Of a stretch of DNA of 64,000 bases, positions 17,323-27,393 are shown piece by piece; the first letter of the stretch is position 1; the number at the start of each line of letters is the position of its first letter. The DNA comes from Pseudomonadota bacterium (GTDB taxonomy: Bacteria; Pseudomonadota; Alphaproteobacteria; Rhizobiales; Xanthobacteraceae), in assembly GCA_023435725.1 (NCBI GenBank), contig JAEYRD010000056.1:62001-126000 (forward strand), read 5' to 3'. A model generated the notes under the pieces. It searched no databases. It was not told the origin of the DNA and saw only the letters and a list, made by a program, of their open reading frames with translations. The translations under genes were made by a program, and so were the position numbers.

Positions 17323-18519
17323 ATGCAGCTAGCAGATAAGCATGAGGGGACGACGACAAAGGCCTTCGCCGGCCTGCGGGTGCTGGATTTTTCGACCACC
17401 ATCGCCGGTCCGCACTGCGCGCGGATGCTCGCCGACATGGGTGCCGAGGTCATCAAGATCGAAACCGACGGTGGCGAGACGATGCGCACCCGGCCACCGC
17501 TGCGCAAGGGATGCAGCACCGTGTTCGGCCAGCTCAATGTCGGCAAGAAGAGCGTCGTGCTCGATCTCAAGTCCGAGGACGGCAAGGAGGCGGTGCGCCG
17601 GCTGGCCGCGACCGCCGACATCCTGGTCGAGAACTTCCGCCCCGGCGTGATGCACCGCCTGCGGCTCGACTACGACAGCCTGCGGCCGGTCAATCCGAAG
17701 CTGATCTATTGCTCGATCTCGGGCTACGGCCAGACCGGGCCGTCCGCCGAGCTGCCCGCCTACGCACCGGTGATCCACGCGGCCTCCGGCTATGACATGG
17801 CGCATCTCGCCTACCAGCCCGGCCGCAACCGCCCCGATTATTGCGGCATCTACCACGCCGATGTCGTCACCGGCACCTACGGGTTCGGCGCGATTGCGTC
17901 TGCGCTCTATCAGCGCACCGTGACCGGCCTTGGCCAGCACGTCGACGTCTCCATGCTGGAATCGATGCTGACGCTGACGGTGATCGAGTTGCAGAGCTCG
18001 CAATTTGCGGTGAAGCCGCCGCCGCGCCCGATGTTCGGCCCGACCGAGACGGCCAACGGCTACGTCATGATCACGGTCGCCAGCGAGAAGACGTTTCAGG
18101 GATTGATGGGGGTGATCGGTCGCCCCGAATGGATCTCCGATGCCCGCTTTTCCGCCTATGGCGCGCGGCGCGACAACTGGGCCGACATGATGGACGGGGT
18201 CGAAGCCTGGTCGCGGCCGCTCACGACCGACGCATGTCTCGTCGCGCTCGGCGCCGCCGGCGTGCCGGCTTCAGCCTATCGCACCGTGTCCGAAGCGCTG
18301 GCCGATCCACAGCTCGCGCATCGCCGAGCGCTATCGCCTGTGGAGGACCAAGGCGGCTCGTTCCAGGTGCTCAATCTGCCGTTCCGGATGTCGGGCGCCG
18401 ACACCACGCCCGGCAAGACCATGGCGGTGCTCGGCGAGCACACGGATGCGCTGCGCGACGAGATTGGCCTCGCCGATGCCGCGCCAATTCCGTCAGGCAA
18501 AATGATTGCGACGAACTGA
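17323..18519 (+). CDS. Class III CoA-transferase (CaiB/BaiF family)
   Basis: 398 aa. Typical opening AFAGLRVLDFSTTIAGPHCARMLADMGAEVIKIE, then GKKSVVLDLKS, LVENFRPGV, and the catalytic Asp180 in YHADVVTG. The fold is the interlocked dimer of formyl-CoA transferase; it moves CoA between acyl groups in the cytoplasm. The substrate cannot be read from sequence. Lies 132 bp upstream of a peptide-type ABC importer on the same strand and diverges from the glycogen synthase gene. Confidence 0.9.
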   Translation: MQLADKHEGTTTKAFAGLRVLDFSTTIAGPHCARMLADMGAEVIKIETDGGETMRTRPPLRKGCSTVFGQLNVGKKSVVLDLKSEDGKEAVRRLAATADILVENFRPGVMHRLRLDYDSLRPVNPKLIYCSISGYGQTGPSAELPAYAPVIHAASGYDMAHLAYQPGRNRPDYCGIYHADVVTGTYGFGAIASALYQRTVTGLGQHVDVSMLESMLTLTVIELQSSQFAVKPPPRPMFGPTETANGYVMITVASEKTFQGLMGVIGRPEWISDARFSAYGARRDNWADMMDGVEAWSRPLTTDACLVALGAAGVPASAYRTVSEALADPQLAHRRALSPVEDQGGSFQVLNLPFRMSGADTTPGKTMAVLGEHTDALRDEIGLADAAPIPSGKMIATN

Positions 18520-18651
18520 GCGCGTTGCGCCGCACGCATGCGGCATTTGATCTCTCGTGTGTTCCTCTTGCCGTGGCGAGCATTTGTCGCCAATCTCGCG
18601 CCCGAGTCATTCGACGATCCGAAACATCGGACGAGGATCCCGGGAGGAACC

Positions 18652-20187
18652 ATGACGAATATCGCCGCCGCAGCGCGAAAGTGCGCGCCGATTTTCCTTG
18701 TTGCGGCATTTGCCATGGCCACGCCAGCGCAGGCGCAGAAGTCTGGCGGCAGCATCACCGTCGGCCAGGAGCTGGACATTCCGGGGTTCGACCCGCTCAA
18801 GGTCGGCGTCTACGACACCTCGACCTTCACCGCCGCCGCCGCGATCTTCGACACGCTGACGACGCTCGACGACAAGGGCGAGGCCGCGCCAAAACTCGCG
18901 GTGTCCTGGACCCATTCCGACGACTACAAGAGCTGGACCTTCAAGCTGCGCCAGGGCGTGAAATTCCACGACGGCACGCCGTTCAATGCGCAGGCTTTCA
19001 AGGAGAATTTCGACCGACAGAAGGATCCCGCCAACAAGTGCCGCTGCGCCTTCTACATCACCAACGTCAAGGAGGTGCTGGCGCCGGACGAATACACAGT
19101 CGTCTACAATCTGACCGATCCCGCCGTGAACCTGCCGGCGACGATCACCATCCAAAGCTCGAACAACGTCATTCAGTCGCCCACGGCCTGGAAGACCAAG
19201 GGCGCCGACTACAATCGCAATCCGGTCGGCACTGGTCCCTACATCCTGAAATCATGGACCGCCGGCGACCGCATGGTGCTGGAGAAGAACCCGGACTACT
19301 GGAACAAGGGCCATCCCTATCTCGACCGCATCATCCTGAAGCCGCTGCCCGATGCGCAGTCGCGCTTTGCGTCGCTGCAATCGGGTGAAGCCGACATCAT
19401 CTGGGACGACGAGAACGACGCCGACAACATCCTGAAGGCGCAGAAGGACTCCAAGCTCACCGTGCACACCTACAAGGGCTCGGGCGCGCAGGTCTACGCC
19501 TTCAACACCAAGGTCGCGCCGTTCGACGACGTCCGCGTGCGCCAGGCGCTGGTGATGGCGATCGACCGTCCCAAGATGTCGCAGGCGATCAGCAACGGCC
19601 TGAGCCGGCCTGCGTCCAACCCCTATGGCGACGGCTCCTGGGTCAAGTGCAAGGACGACGGCGCGCTGCCGTTCGATGTCGAGAAGGCCAAGGCGCTGAT
19701 CAAGGACTACGGCAAGCCGGTCGAATTCAAGATGCTGGTGACCGCGACGCCGCGCGGCCGGGTAATCGGTCAGGTGCTGCAGCAATTCTGGAAGCGCGCT
19801 GGCGCCAACATGGAGATCGAGCAGGTCGACCAGGCCACCATCCCGCCGCGCGCCTTCACGCGTCAGTTCCAGCTGGTGCCGTGGCGCATCGTCGATCTCG
19901 CCGATCCCGATCCGCAGATGTATGCGAACTTCCGCAGCGGCAGCCCGCTGGCGCTCGCTAACTTCGCCGATCCGGAGCTCGACCGGCTGCTCGACCATTC
20001 GCGCGTCACCGCCGATCTCGGTCAGCGCACCGAGGACTATTGCGCGATCAGCCGCCTGATCAACAAGGAGGCGATCTGGTTCTGGACCTTCCAGAACACC
20101 TACTACGCGCTGTCGAGCGCCAAGCTGAAGGGCTTTCCAAAGATCTACAACGGCGTGATCGACGTCTCGAACACCTGGCTGGAATGA
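18652..20187 (+). CDS. Peptide/opine-type ABC transporter substrate-binding protein (SBP_bac_5)
   Basis: 511 aa. GGGAGG lies before the ATG at 18652, and a signal peptide follows (hydrophobic 13-27, cleavage after AQA). Family 5 marks include the KLAVSWTHSDDYKSWTFKLR region, VKFHDGTPFNAQAF and YNRNPVGTGPY. First gene of a five-gene importer (18652-23970) whose members nearly all abut or overlap. The ligand is unknown; family 5 covers di/oligopeptides, opines, nickel and glutathione. Confidence 0.9.
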   Translation: MTNIAAAARKCAPIFLVAAFAMATPAQAQKSGGSITVGQELDIPGFDPLKVGVYDTSTFTAAAAIFDTLTTLDDKGEAAPKLAVSWTHSDDYKSWTFKLRQGVKFHDGTPFNAQAFKENFDRQKDPANKCRCAFYITNVKEVLAPDEYTVVYNLTDPAVNLPATITIQSSNNVIQSPTAWKTKGADYNRNPVGTGPYILKSWTAGDRMVLEKNPDYWNKGHPYLDRIILKPLPDAQSRFASLQSGEADIIWDDENDADNILKAQKDSKLTVHTYKGSGAQVYAFNTKVAPFDDVRVRQALVMAIDRPKMSQAISNGLSRPASNPYGDGSWVKCKDDGALPFDVEKAKALIKDYGKPVEFKMLVTATPRGRVIGQVLQQFWKRAGANMEIEQVDQATIPPRAFTRQFQLVPWRIVDLADPDPQMYANFRSGSPLALANFADPELDRLLDHSRVTADLGQRTEDYCAISRLINKEAIWFWTFQNTYYALSSAKLKGFPKIYNGVIDVSNTWLE

Positions 20188-20194
20188 AGGCGCG

Positions 20195-21145
20195 ATGCTG
20201 AACTTCGTCGCGCGGCGGCTGCTTGCCATCCTGCCGGTCCTGCTCGCCGTCTCGCTGCTGACATTCCTGATCGCCTCGCTGCTGCCGGGCGATCTCGCCT
20301 ATGTCATCCTCGGCGATCAGGCGACGCCCGAGAATGTCGCGGCGCTGCGCCGTGACATGGGGCTGGATCAGCCGCTGTGGTGGCGTTACCTGAGCTGGCT
20401 CGGGCACGTCCTGCAGGGTGATCTCGGCCGCTCATTCCGCACCGGGCAGACGGTGTTGCAGGCGGTGGCGGAGCGCATTCCGGTCTCGCTCCAACTGATG
20501 CTGATGGCCGAGTTCATCGGGCTCCTGATCGGCGTGCCGCTGGCGATCGCCTGCGCCGCGCGCGCCGGCGGCGCCTTCGACCGCTTCATGACCGGCAGCG
20601 CGTTTGCGATGCTGTCGATGCCGTCCTTCCTGGTGGCGATCCTCCTGATCTATCTGTTCGCTGTTGAACTGCACTGGTTGCCAGCGACCGGTTATGTGCC
20701 GTTCACCGAGGAGCCGCTCGGCAACTTGCGCTTCTTCCTGCTGCCGGCGCTGACGCTGGCTCTCGCCGAATGGCCGGGCATCATGCGGGTGCTGCGCTCC
20801 GACATGATCGCGACCTTACAGGAAGATTATATCGCACTGGCCAAAGCCAAGGGCCTCAAGCCTTCGCGTATCCTGTTCGTCCATGCGCTCAAACCCTCGT
20901 CGCTGACCCTGGTGACGGTAACAGGCATCAATATCGGACGCCTGCTCGGCGGCACGCTGATCGTGGAATCGATCTTCGCGCTGCCCGGCATTGGCCGGCT
21001 GCTGGTGGGCGCGATCTACACCCGCGACCTCGTCATCCTCCAGGGTGTGGTGTTGCTGGTCGCCTGCGGCTTCGTCATCGTGAATTTCATCGTCGACATG
21101 CTCTATGCCGTGCTCGACCCCAGGATCCGCCATGGCCACGCTTGA
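20195..21145 (+). CDS. ABC transporter permease, DppB type
   Basis: 316 aa with six membrane segments. The N-terminal LLAILPVLLAVSLLTFLIASLLPGDLA and the EAA-like loop DYIALAKAKGLKPSRILFVHALK identify the DppB/OppB family. It starts seven bases after the binding-protein stop and overlaps the second permease by 14 bp. Confidence 0.92.
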   Translation: MLNFVARRLLAILPVLLAVSLLTFLIASLLPGDLAYVILGDQATPENVAALRRDMGLDQPLWWRYLSWLGHVLQGDLGRSFRTGQTVLQAVAERIPVSLQLMLMAEFIGLLIGVPLAIACAARAGGAFDRFMTGSAFAMLSMPSFLVAILLIYLFAVELHWLPATGYVPFTEEPLGNLRFFLLPALTLALAEWPGIMRVLRSDMIATLQEDYIALAKAKGLKPSRILFVHALKPSSLTLVTVTGINIGRLLGGTLIVESIFALPGIGRLLVGAIYTRDLVILQGVVLLVACGFVIVNFIVDMLYAVLDPRIRHGHA

Positions 21146-22000
21146 GCTCTCGGTTCAGGACGAGGTGGCGTCCGCCCCTGTCCGCCGCAAACGCAAACTC
21201 GGCCTGTTGTTCTGGTTTGCGAGCGCCTGGCTCGTGGTCGTGCTTGCGCTGGCGATCCTCGCGCCGGTGCTGCCGCTGCAGAACCCGACCGACATGGACA
21301 TGCTGGAGCGCCGCGCCGCGTTCTCGGGGGAGCACTGGCTCGGCACCGACGGGCTCGGCCGCGACGAGCTCGCCCGCCTGATCTTTGGCGCGCGCGTGTC
21401 GCTGACGGTGGGGCTGATCGCGCCGATGATCGGTCTTGGCATCGGCGGCGCGCTCGGCCTGCTCGCTGGCTATTTCCGCGGCCGGTTCGAGACGCTGGTG
21501 GTCGGCAGCATGGACGTGCTGCTGGCCTTTCCGCCGCTGATCTTTGCGCTCGCCGTGACCGCTTATCTCGGCCAGTCCATTCCCAATCTCACCTTGATCC
21601 TCGGCGTGCTCGGCATTCCCGCCTTCATGCGCGTGGCGCGCGCGGCGACGCTGACGCTGGCGCGACGCGAATTCGTGATCGCGGCCGAAGCCCTCGGGGC
21701 CAGCCATGCGCGCATTCTGCTGCGCGAACTGCTGCCGAACGTGATCCTGCCGCTGCTGGCCTTCTTCCTGCTTGGCGTCGCCGTCACCATCGTGGTCGAG
21801 GGCGCGTTGTCCTTCCTCGGTCTCGGCGTACCGCCGCCGATGGCGAGCTGGGGCAGCATGATCGGCGAGGGGCGCGACAGCCTCGACGTCGCGCCGCGGC
21901 TGGCCTTCCTGCCGGCGGCGGCGTTGTTCCTGACCGTGCTGGCCTTCAACCTGGTCGGCGACACCATGCGGGCGCTCACCGACCCGCGCCAGGGGGCACT

Positions 22001-22004
<4 letters not shown>
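21132..22004 (+). CDS. ABC transporter permease, DppC type
   Basis: 290 aa. Internal ATG at 21132 gives a short charged N-terminus before the first helix (LGLLFWFASAWLVVVLALAIL). WLGTDGLGRDELARLIFGARVSL is the DppC signature, and EFVIAAEALGASHARILLRELLPN is the EAA loop. Pairs with the DppB-type permease. Confidence 0.92.
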
Positions 22005-22989
<985 letters not shown>

Positions 22990-22993
<4 letters not shown>

Positions 22994-23970
22994 CGCAGTT
23001 CGCCGCCCGCACCGCATCCGGCACGCCGCTTCTGAACGTCGACAATCTCGTCGTCGAATACGGCCTCGGCAATAAGACGGTTCACGCGGTCTCCGGCGTC
23101 AGCCTTCAGGTCGCGCGCGGCGAGACGCTGGGACTGGTCGGCGAATCCGGTTGCGGCAAGTCGACGCTGGGGCGCGCGGTGCTGCAATTGCGCCGCGCCA
23201 GGTCCGGCCGCGTGCTGTTCGACGGCGAGGATCTCACCGCGATGGAGGGCGAGGCGCTGCGCAAGATGCGCCGCCGCGTGCAGCTGATCTTCCAGGATCC
23301 GATTGCTTCCCTCAATCCGCGCAGGCGCATCGGCGACATCGTTGCCGAGCCGCTCATCATCGCCGGCGTCAAGGATGCGGCCGAGCGCAAGCGGCGCGTA
23401 CACGAGGTGCTCGGCGCGGTCGGGCTCGATCCAGAGCTGGTGTCCGGCCGCTTGCCGCACGAATTCTCCGGCGGACAGTGCCAACGCATCTGCATCGCGC
23501 GGTCGCTCGTTCTCAAGCCCGAATTCATCGTTTGCGATGAGCCTGTCTCGGCGCTCGACGTCTCGATCCGCGCGCAAATCCTCAACCTGCTGGAGGAGAT
23601 GAAGGCGCGTTTCGGCCTGACGCTGCTGTTCATCGCGCATGATCTTGCGGTCGTGAAGGCGGTCAGCGACCGCGTCGCGGTGATGTATCTCGGCCGGCTC
23701 TGCGAGGTCGGGCCATCCGAGCAGTTGTTCGCGAAACCCGCCCATCCCTATACCGCGTTGCTGTTGCAGGCGATCCCGGTGCCCGATCCGGATGTGCGTC
23801 CCGCCGAGAGTGTGGCGCCCGGCGAGCCGCCATCACCGATTGCGCCGCCGTCCGGTTGCCGTTTCCGCACCCGCTGCCCGCGGGCGGACCAGCGATGCAG
23901 CGCGGAGATACCGGAGTTGCGCGAGGTCGTGCCCGGCCAGTTCGCGGCTTGCCACCATCCGCTGGCCTAA
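22990..23970 (+). CDS. ABC transporter ATPase, DppF type
   Basis: 326 aa, ATGA overlap with the DppD-type gene. Walker A GESGCGKST, signature FSGGQCQR, Walker B FIVCDEPVSALD, H-loop IAHD. The C-terminal CRFRTRCPRADQRC segment matches DppF/OppF. Last gene of the importer operon; the next gene is 81 bp away. Confidence 0.93.
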
Positions 23971-24051
23971 ACTAAGACAGCTCCGGGTTTGTCTCGCCTC
24001 GCCGGCCATGGCATGGTGGCGCGACAGAGAGAAGTATGCGGGAGGACGCCG

Positions 24052-25119
24052 ATGAAGAGTTTCAAGGTTACCGATTTCAAGGCGCCGCTGAAGGAGTTCG
24101 ACGAGGCCACGCCGCAGCCGTCGGGCACGCAGGTGCTGATCAAGGTGAAGGCGGCCGGTGTCTGCCACAGCGACCTCCACATCTGGGAAGGCGGCTACGA
24201 TCTTGGCCACGGCCGCAAGCCGCTGTCGCTGAAGGATCGCGGCATCAATCTGCCGCTGACCATGGGCCACGAGACCGTTGGCGAGGTCCTTGCGTTCGGT
24301 CCCGACGTGAAGCCGGCCGAACAGGGTGACCTCAAGCTCGGCGACGTCGGCCTCGTCTATCCCTGGATCGGCTGCGGCAAGTGCGCCACGTGCCTCGCCG
24401 GCGACGAGAACATGTGCCTGACGCCGCGCTCGCTGGGCGTCTATTGCGACGGCGGCTATTCCGATCACATGCTGGTGCCGCATCCGCGCTACCTGCTCAA
24501 CCTTAGGGGGCTCGATCCCGCGACGACCGCGCCCTACGCCTGCTCGGGTGTCACCACCTACAGCGCGCTGAAGAAGGTCGAGCAGCATTTCGATACGCCG
24601 ATCGTGATGTTCGGCGCCGGCGGTCTCGGCCTGATGGCGCTGTCGCTGCTCAAGGCAATGGGCGGCAAGGGCGCGATCATGGTCGATATCGACGCCAAGA
24701 AGCGCGAAGCAGCGGAGAAGGCCGGCGCGCTCGCAACCGTCGATCCCAAGGCGCCGGATGCGCTTGAGCAGCTCGCCAAGAAAGCGGGCGGACCTATCCG
24801 CGCCGTGATCGATCTCGTCGGCAACGCCGCGACGACGCAGCTCGGCTTCGACTGCCTGACCAAGGGCGGCAAGCTCGTCATCGTCGGCCTGTTCGGCGGC
24901 GGCGCGACCTGGGCCCTGCCGCTGATCCCGATCAAGGCGGTGACGATCCAGGGCAGCTATGTCGGAAACCTGCGCGAGACGCAGGAGCTGCTCGATCTCG
25001 TCCGCGCCAAGAACGTGCCGCCGATTCCGGTGACGCGTCAGCCGCTCGCCAAGGCCAACGACGCGCTCGTGCAATTGCAGCAGGGCGCGGTGGTCGGGCG
25101 GACGGTGTTGACGCCGTAG
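24052..25119 (+). CDS. Zinc-containing alcohol dehydrogenase
   Basis: 355 aa medium-chain dehydrogenase. ATG at 24052 follows GGGAGGA. Catalytic zinc residues appear in GVCHSDLH and GHETVGEV. The structural zinc lobe has CGKCATCLAGDENMC (four Cys). The nucleotide-binding loop is GAGGLGLMA. Oxidises an alcohol with NAD(P). It may extend the preceding ABC importer transcript. Confidence 0.87.
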   Translation: MKSFKVTDFKAPLKEFDEATPQPSGTQVLIKVKAAGVCHSDLHIWEGGYDLGHGRKPLSLKDRGINLPLTMGHETVGEVLAFGPDVKPAEQGDLKLGDVGLVYPWIGCGKCATCLAGDENMCLTPRSLGVYCDGGYSDHMLVPHPRYLLNLRGLDPATTAPYACSGVTTYSALKKVEQHFDTPIVMFGAGGLGLMALSLLKAMGGKGAIMVDIDAKKREAAEKAGALATVDPKAPDALEQLAKKAGGPIRAVIDLVGNAATTQLGFDCLTKGGKLVIVGLFGGGATWALPLIPIKAVTIQGSYVGNLRETQELLDLVRAKNVPPIPVTRQPLAKANDALVQLQQGAVVGRTVLTP

Positions 25120-25136
25120 TCGACCGTTCGCTCCTC

Positions 25137-25218
25137 CGTCATTTGTGAGCGTAGCGAAGCAATCCAGAATTTTCTCCGCGGCAGCTGTCTGGATTGCTTC
25201 GCTGCGCTCGCAATGACG
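25137..25218. repeat. Palindromic intergenic repeat, family A copy 2
   Basis: Same architecture as the copy at 15593: CGTCATTTGTGAGCGTAGCG at the left, paired GCAATCCAGA / TCTGGATTGC arms, GCTCGCAATGACG at the right. It fills the gap between the alcohol dehydrogenase and the decarboxylating dehydrogenase. Confidence 0.85.
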
Positions 25219-25249
25219 GGACTCTCTCCCCATCGCGCAGGAACCCGCC

Positions 25250-26329
25250 ATGTCCGCAAATAATGCCTTCCACATCGCCGTGCTCGCCGGCGACGGCATC
25301 GGTCCCGAAGTCATGGCGCCGGCCATCGAGGTCCTGCGCAAGGTCGAACAGAAATCCGGCTTGAGCTTCCGCTTCACCGAGGCGCCCGCCGGTGCCAACA
25401 ATTATCTCGCCACCGGCAAGTCGATGCCGGATTCGACGATCAAATTGTGCGAAGACGCCGACGCCATCCTGCTGGGCGCCTGCGGCCTGCCGTCGGTGCG
25501 TTATCCCGACAACACCGAAATCATGCCGCAGGTCGAGCTGCGCTTTCACTTCGATCTCTATGCCGGCGTGCGGCCGGCGCGCCTCATCCCGGGCGTGCCC
25601 AGCCCGATCGTCGGTGCCGATGCACGCGGCATCGACCTTGTCGTGATCCGCGAGTCGACCGAAGGCCTGTTCGCCTCGATGGGCAAGGGCATCGTCACGC
25701 ATGAAGACGCGCGCGAGACGCTGGTCATCACGCGCAAGACCTCCGAGCGGCTGTTCGAATTCTCCTTCCGTCTCGCCGAACGACGCAAGTCGCGAGGCAA
25801 GCCGGGCGCGCTCACCTGTGTTGACAAGGCGAACGTGTTCAAGGCTTTCGCCTTCTTCCGCGAGATGTTCGACGAGGCAGCCAAGCGCCACCCTGGCGTG
25901 AGGGCCGATCGCCTGTATGTCGATGCCTGCTCGGCGATGCTGGTCAAGCGTCCCTGGGATTTCGACGTCATGGTGATGGAGAACATGTTCGGCGACATCC
26001 TCTCCGACCTTACCGCCGGACTGATCGGAGGCATGGGGATGGCGCCGTCGGCCGACATCGGCGACAAGTATGCCGTGTTCCAGCCCTGCCACGGCACCGC
26101 GCCCGATATCATGGGGCAGGGCAAGGCCAATCCCACCGGCATGATCCTGTCCGCCGCGATGATGCTCGACTGGCTTGCCGACAAGCACGGCGTCGAGAGC
26201 GCGGCCGAGGCCGGAGAGGCGATCGAGCGTGCGGTGGACCAGGCCTATGCCGGCGGCATCAAGCCGATGGAATTCGGCGGCAGCAACGGCACGGCCGACA
26301 TCGCGAAAGCGGTGCTTGCGGCGCTGTGA
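25250..26329 (+). CDS. Isocitrate/isopropylmalate/tartrate dehydrogenase-family protein
   Basis: 359 aa beta-decarboxylating dehydrogenase. The N-terminal VLAGDGIGPEVMAPAIEVL, substrate loop LRFHFDLYAGVRPAR, RESTEGLF, metal-site Asp-rich segment GDILSDLTAGLIGGMGMAPSADIG and nucleotide loop HGTAPDIMGQGKANPT are all present. RP-A-R instead of the leucine-biosynthesis pattern points to a tartrate/malate-type or other 2-hydroxyacid substrate; not resolvable here. Flanked by two family A repeats. Confidence 0.87.
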   Translation: MSANNAFHIAVLAGDGIGPEVMAPAIEVLRKVEQKSGLSFRFTEAPAGANNYLATGKSMPDSTIKLCEDADAILLGACGLPSVRYPDNTEIMPQVELRFHFDLYAGVRPARLIPGVPSPIVGADARGIDLVVIRESTEGLFASMGKGIVTHEDARETLVITRKTSERLFEFSFRLAERRKSRGKPGALTCVDKANVFKAFAFFREMFDEAAKRHPGVRADRLYVDACSAMLVKRPWDFDVMVMENMFGDILSDLTAGLIGGMGMAPSADIGDKYAVFQPCHGTAPDIMGQGKANPTGMILSAAMMLDWLADKHGVESAAEAGEAIERAVDQAYAGGIKPMEFGGSNGTADIAKAVLAAL

Positions 26330-26339
26330 GGCGCGGCAT

Positions 26340-26425
26340 CGTCATTGCGAGCGCAGCGAAGCAACCCAGACTTTCACCGCGGTGGCAGTCTGGATTGCTT
26401 CGTCGCAAGTGCTCCTCGCAATGAC
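26340..26425. repeat. Palindromic intergenic repeat, family A copy 3
   Basis: Starts CGTCATTGCGAGCGCAGCGA; arms CAACCCAGACT / AGTCTGGATTG carry one mismatch; ends CTCCTCGCAATGAC. It lies between convergent genes, where it may act as a bidirectional stem-loop. Confidence 0.85.
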
Positions 26426-26458
26426 AATGGTGAGAGGGGGCGCGCGCAATGTCGAGGC

Positions 26459-27280
26459 TTACTTCCCCTGGAACTGCGGCTTGCGCTTCTCCATGAAGGC
26501 CTGCCGGCCCTCGCGGAAATCCGCACTGTCCATGCAGGCGTTGCCGATCGCCTTGATCGCCTCCATGTCGCGCTTGCTTTCGTCGTTCAACACCTGCGCG
26601 ATGGTGATCTTGGCGGCCTTGATCGCGAGCGGGGCGTTCTGCGAGATCGTCTCGGCAATCGCCATGGTCTCGCCCCAGAGCTGATCGTCCGGGATCACGC
26701 GCTCGACCAGTCCGATGCGCAGCGCCTCGGCGGAATCGATGCGCATGCCGGTGTACATCAGAAGCCGCGCCCAGGACGGTCCGACCAACGACACCAGATG
26801 CCGCAAGCCGTCATAGCCATAGGCGATGCCGAGCTTCGCCGCGGGGATCCCAAACGTACTGCCATGTGAGGCGATGCGGATATCGGCGAGCATCGCGACC
26901 TGCATGCCGCCGCCGAGGCAAAAACCCTGGATGCAGGCGATGGTCGGCTTGGGATAGTCGGCAAGCAGCGCGCGCTGGGCGACGCTGCGCCTGGCATATT
27001 CCTCGGAAGCGGCAGCATTGTGCCTCACCTTCTCGAACTGGCTGATGTCGGCGCCCGAGACGAACGCCTTGCCGCCGGCGCCGCGCAGGACCACGACGTG
27101 CACCTTCTCGTCGTCGCGCAGGCTCGTCAGCGCTTCGCCAAATCCCTCCCACATCTCGAGCGACATCGCGTTGCGCTTGTCGGGATTGTTGAAGGTGATC
27201 ACGCCGACGCCGTCGGAGGCGTGCTTGAGGATCTTGCCCCCGGCGTAGGGAGTTTCGGTGGTGCTGGAAATGTCGGGCAT
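26459..27280 (-). CDS. Crotonase-fold enzyme with non-canonical active site
   Basis: 273 aa enoyl-CoA hydratase/isomerase-superfamily protein. CoA-site elements FVSGADISQFE and GFCLGGGMQVAMLADIRIAS are present, and the C-terminus AFMEKRKPQFQGK is standard. However the two catalytic Glu of classical hydratases are absent: the first position reads I-P-A-A-K-L-G and the second lies in SWARLLMYTG. A Tyr in LGIAYGYDG falls where methylmalonyl-CoA decarboxylase has its active-site Tyr. So hydratase activity is doubtful; decarboxylase or another crotonase reaction is possible. Confidence 0.82.
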   Translation of the reverse strand: MPDISSTTETPYAGGKILKHASDGVGVITFNNPDKRNAMSLEMWEGFGEALTSLRDDEKVHVVVLRGAGGKAFVSGADISQFEKVRHNAAASEEYARRSVAQRALLADYPKPTIACIQGFCLGGGMQVAMLADIRIASHGSTFGIPAAKLGIAYGYDGLRHLVSLVGPSWARLLMYTGMRIDSAEALRIGLVERVIPDDQLWGETMAIAETISQNAPLAIKAAKITIAQVLNDESKRDMEAIKAIGNACMDSADFREGRQAFMEKRKPQFQGK

Positions 27281-27393
27281 TGCGCGCTCGCTTGTCGTTG
27301 GCGAGCGCAATGTGCGGCCGGGGCGAGGCCGGGGTCAATCGCGGCGAGGCGAGGGGCTCTGCATCCGCCTGTGCGGCGATTGCATGGCCCGAC

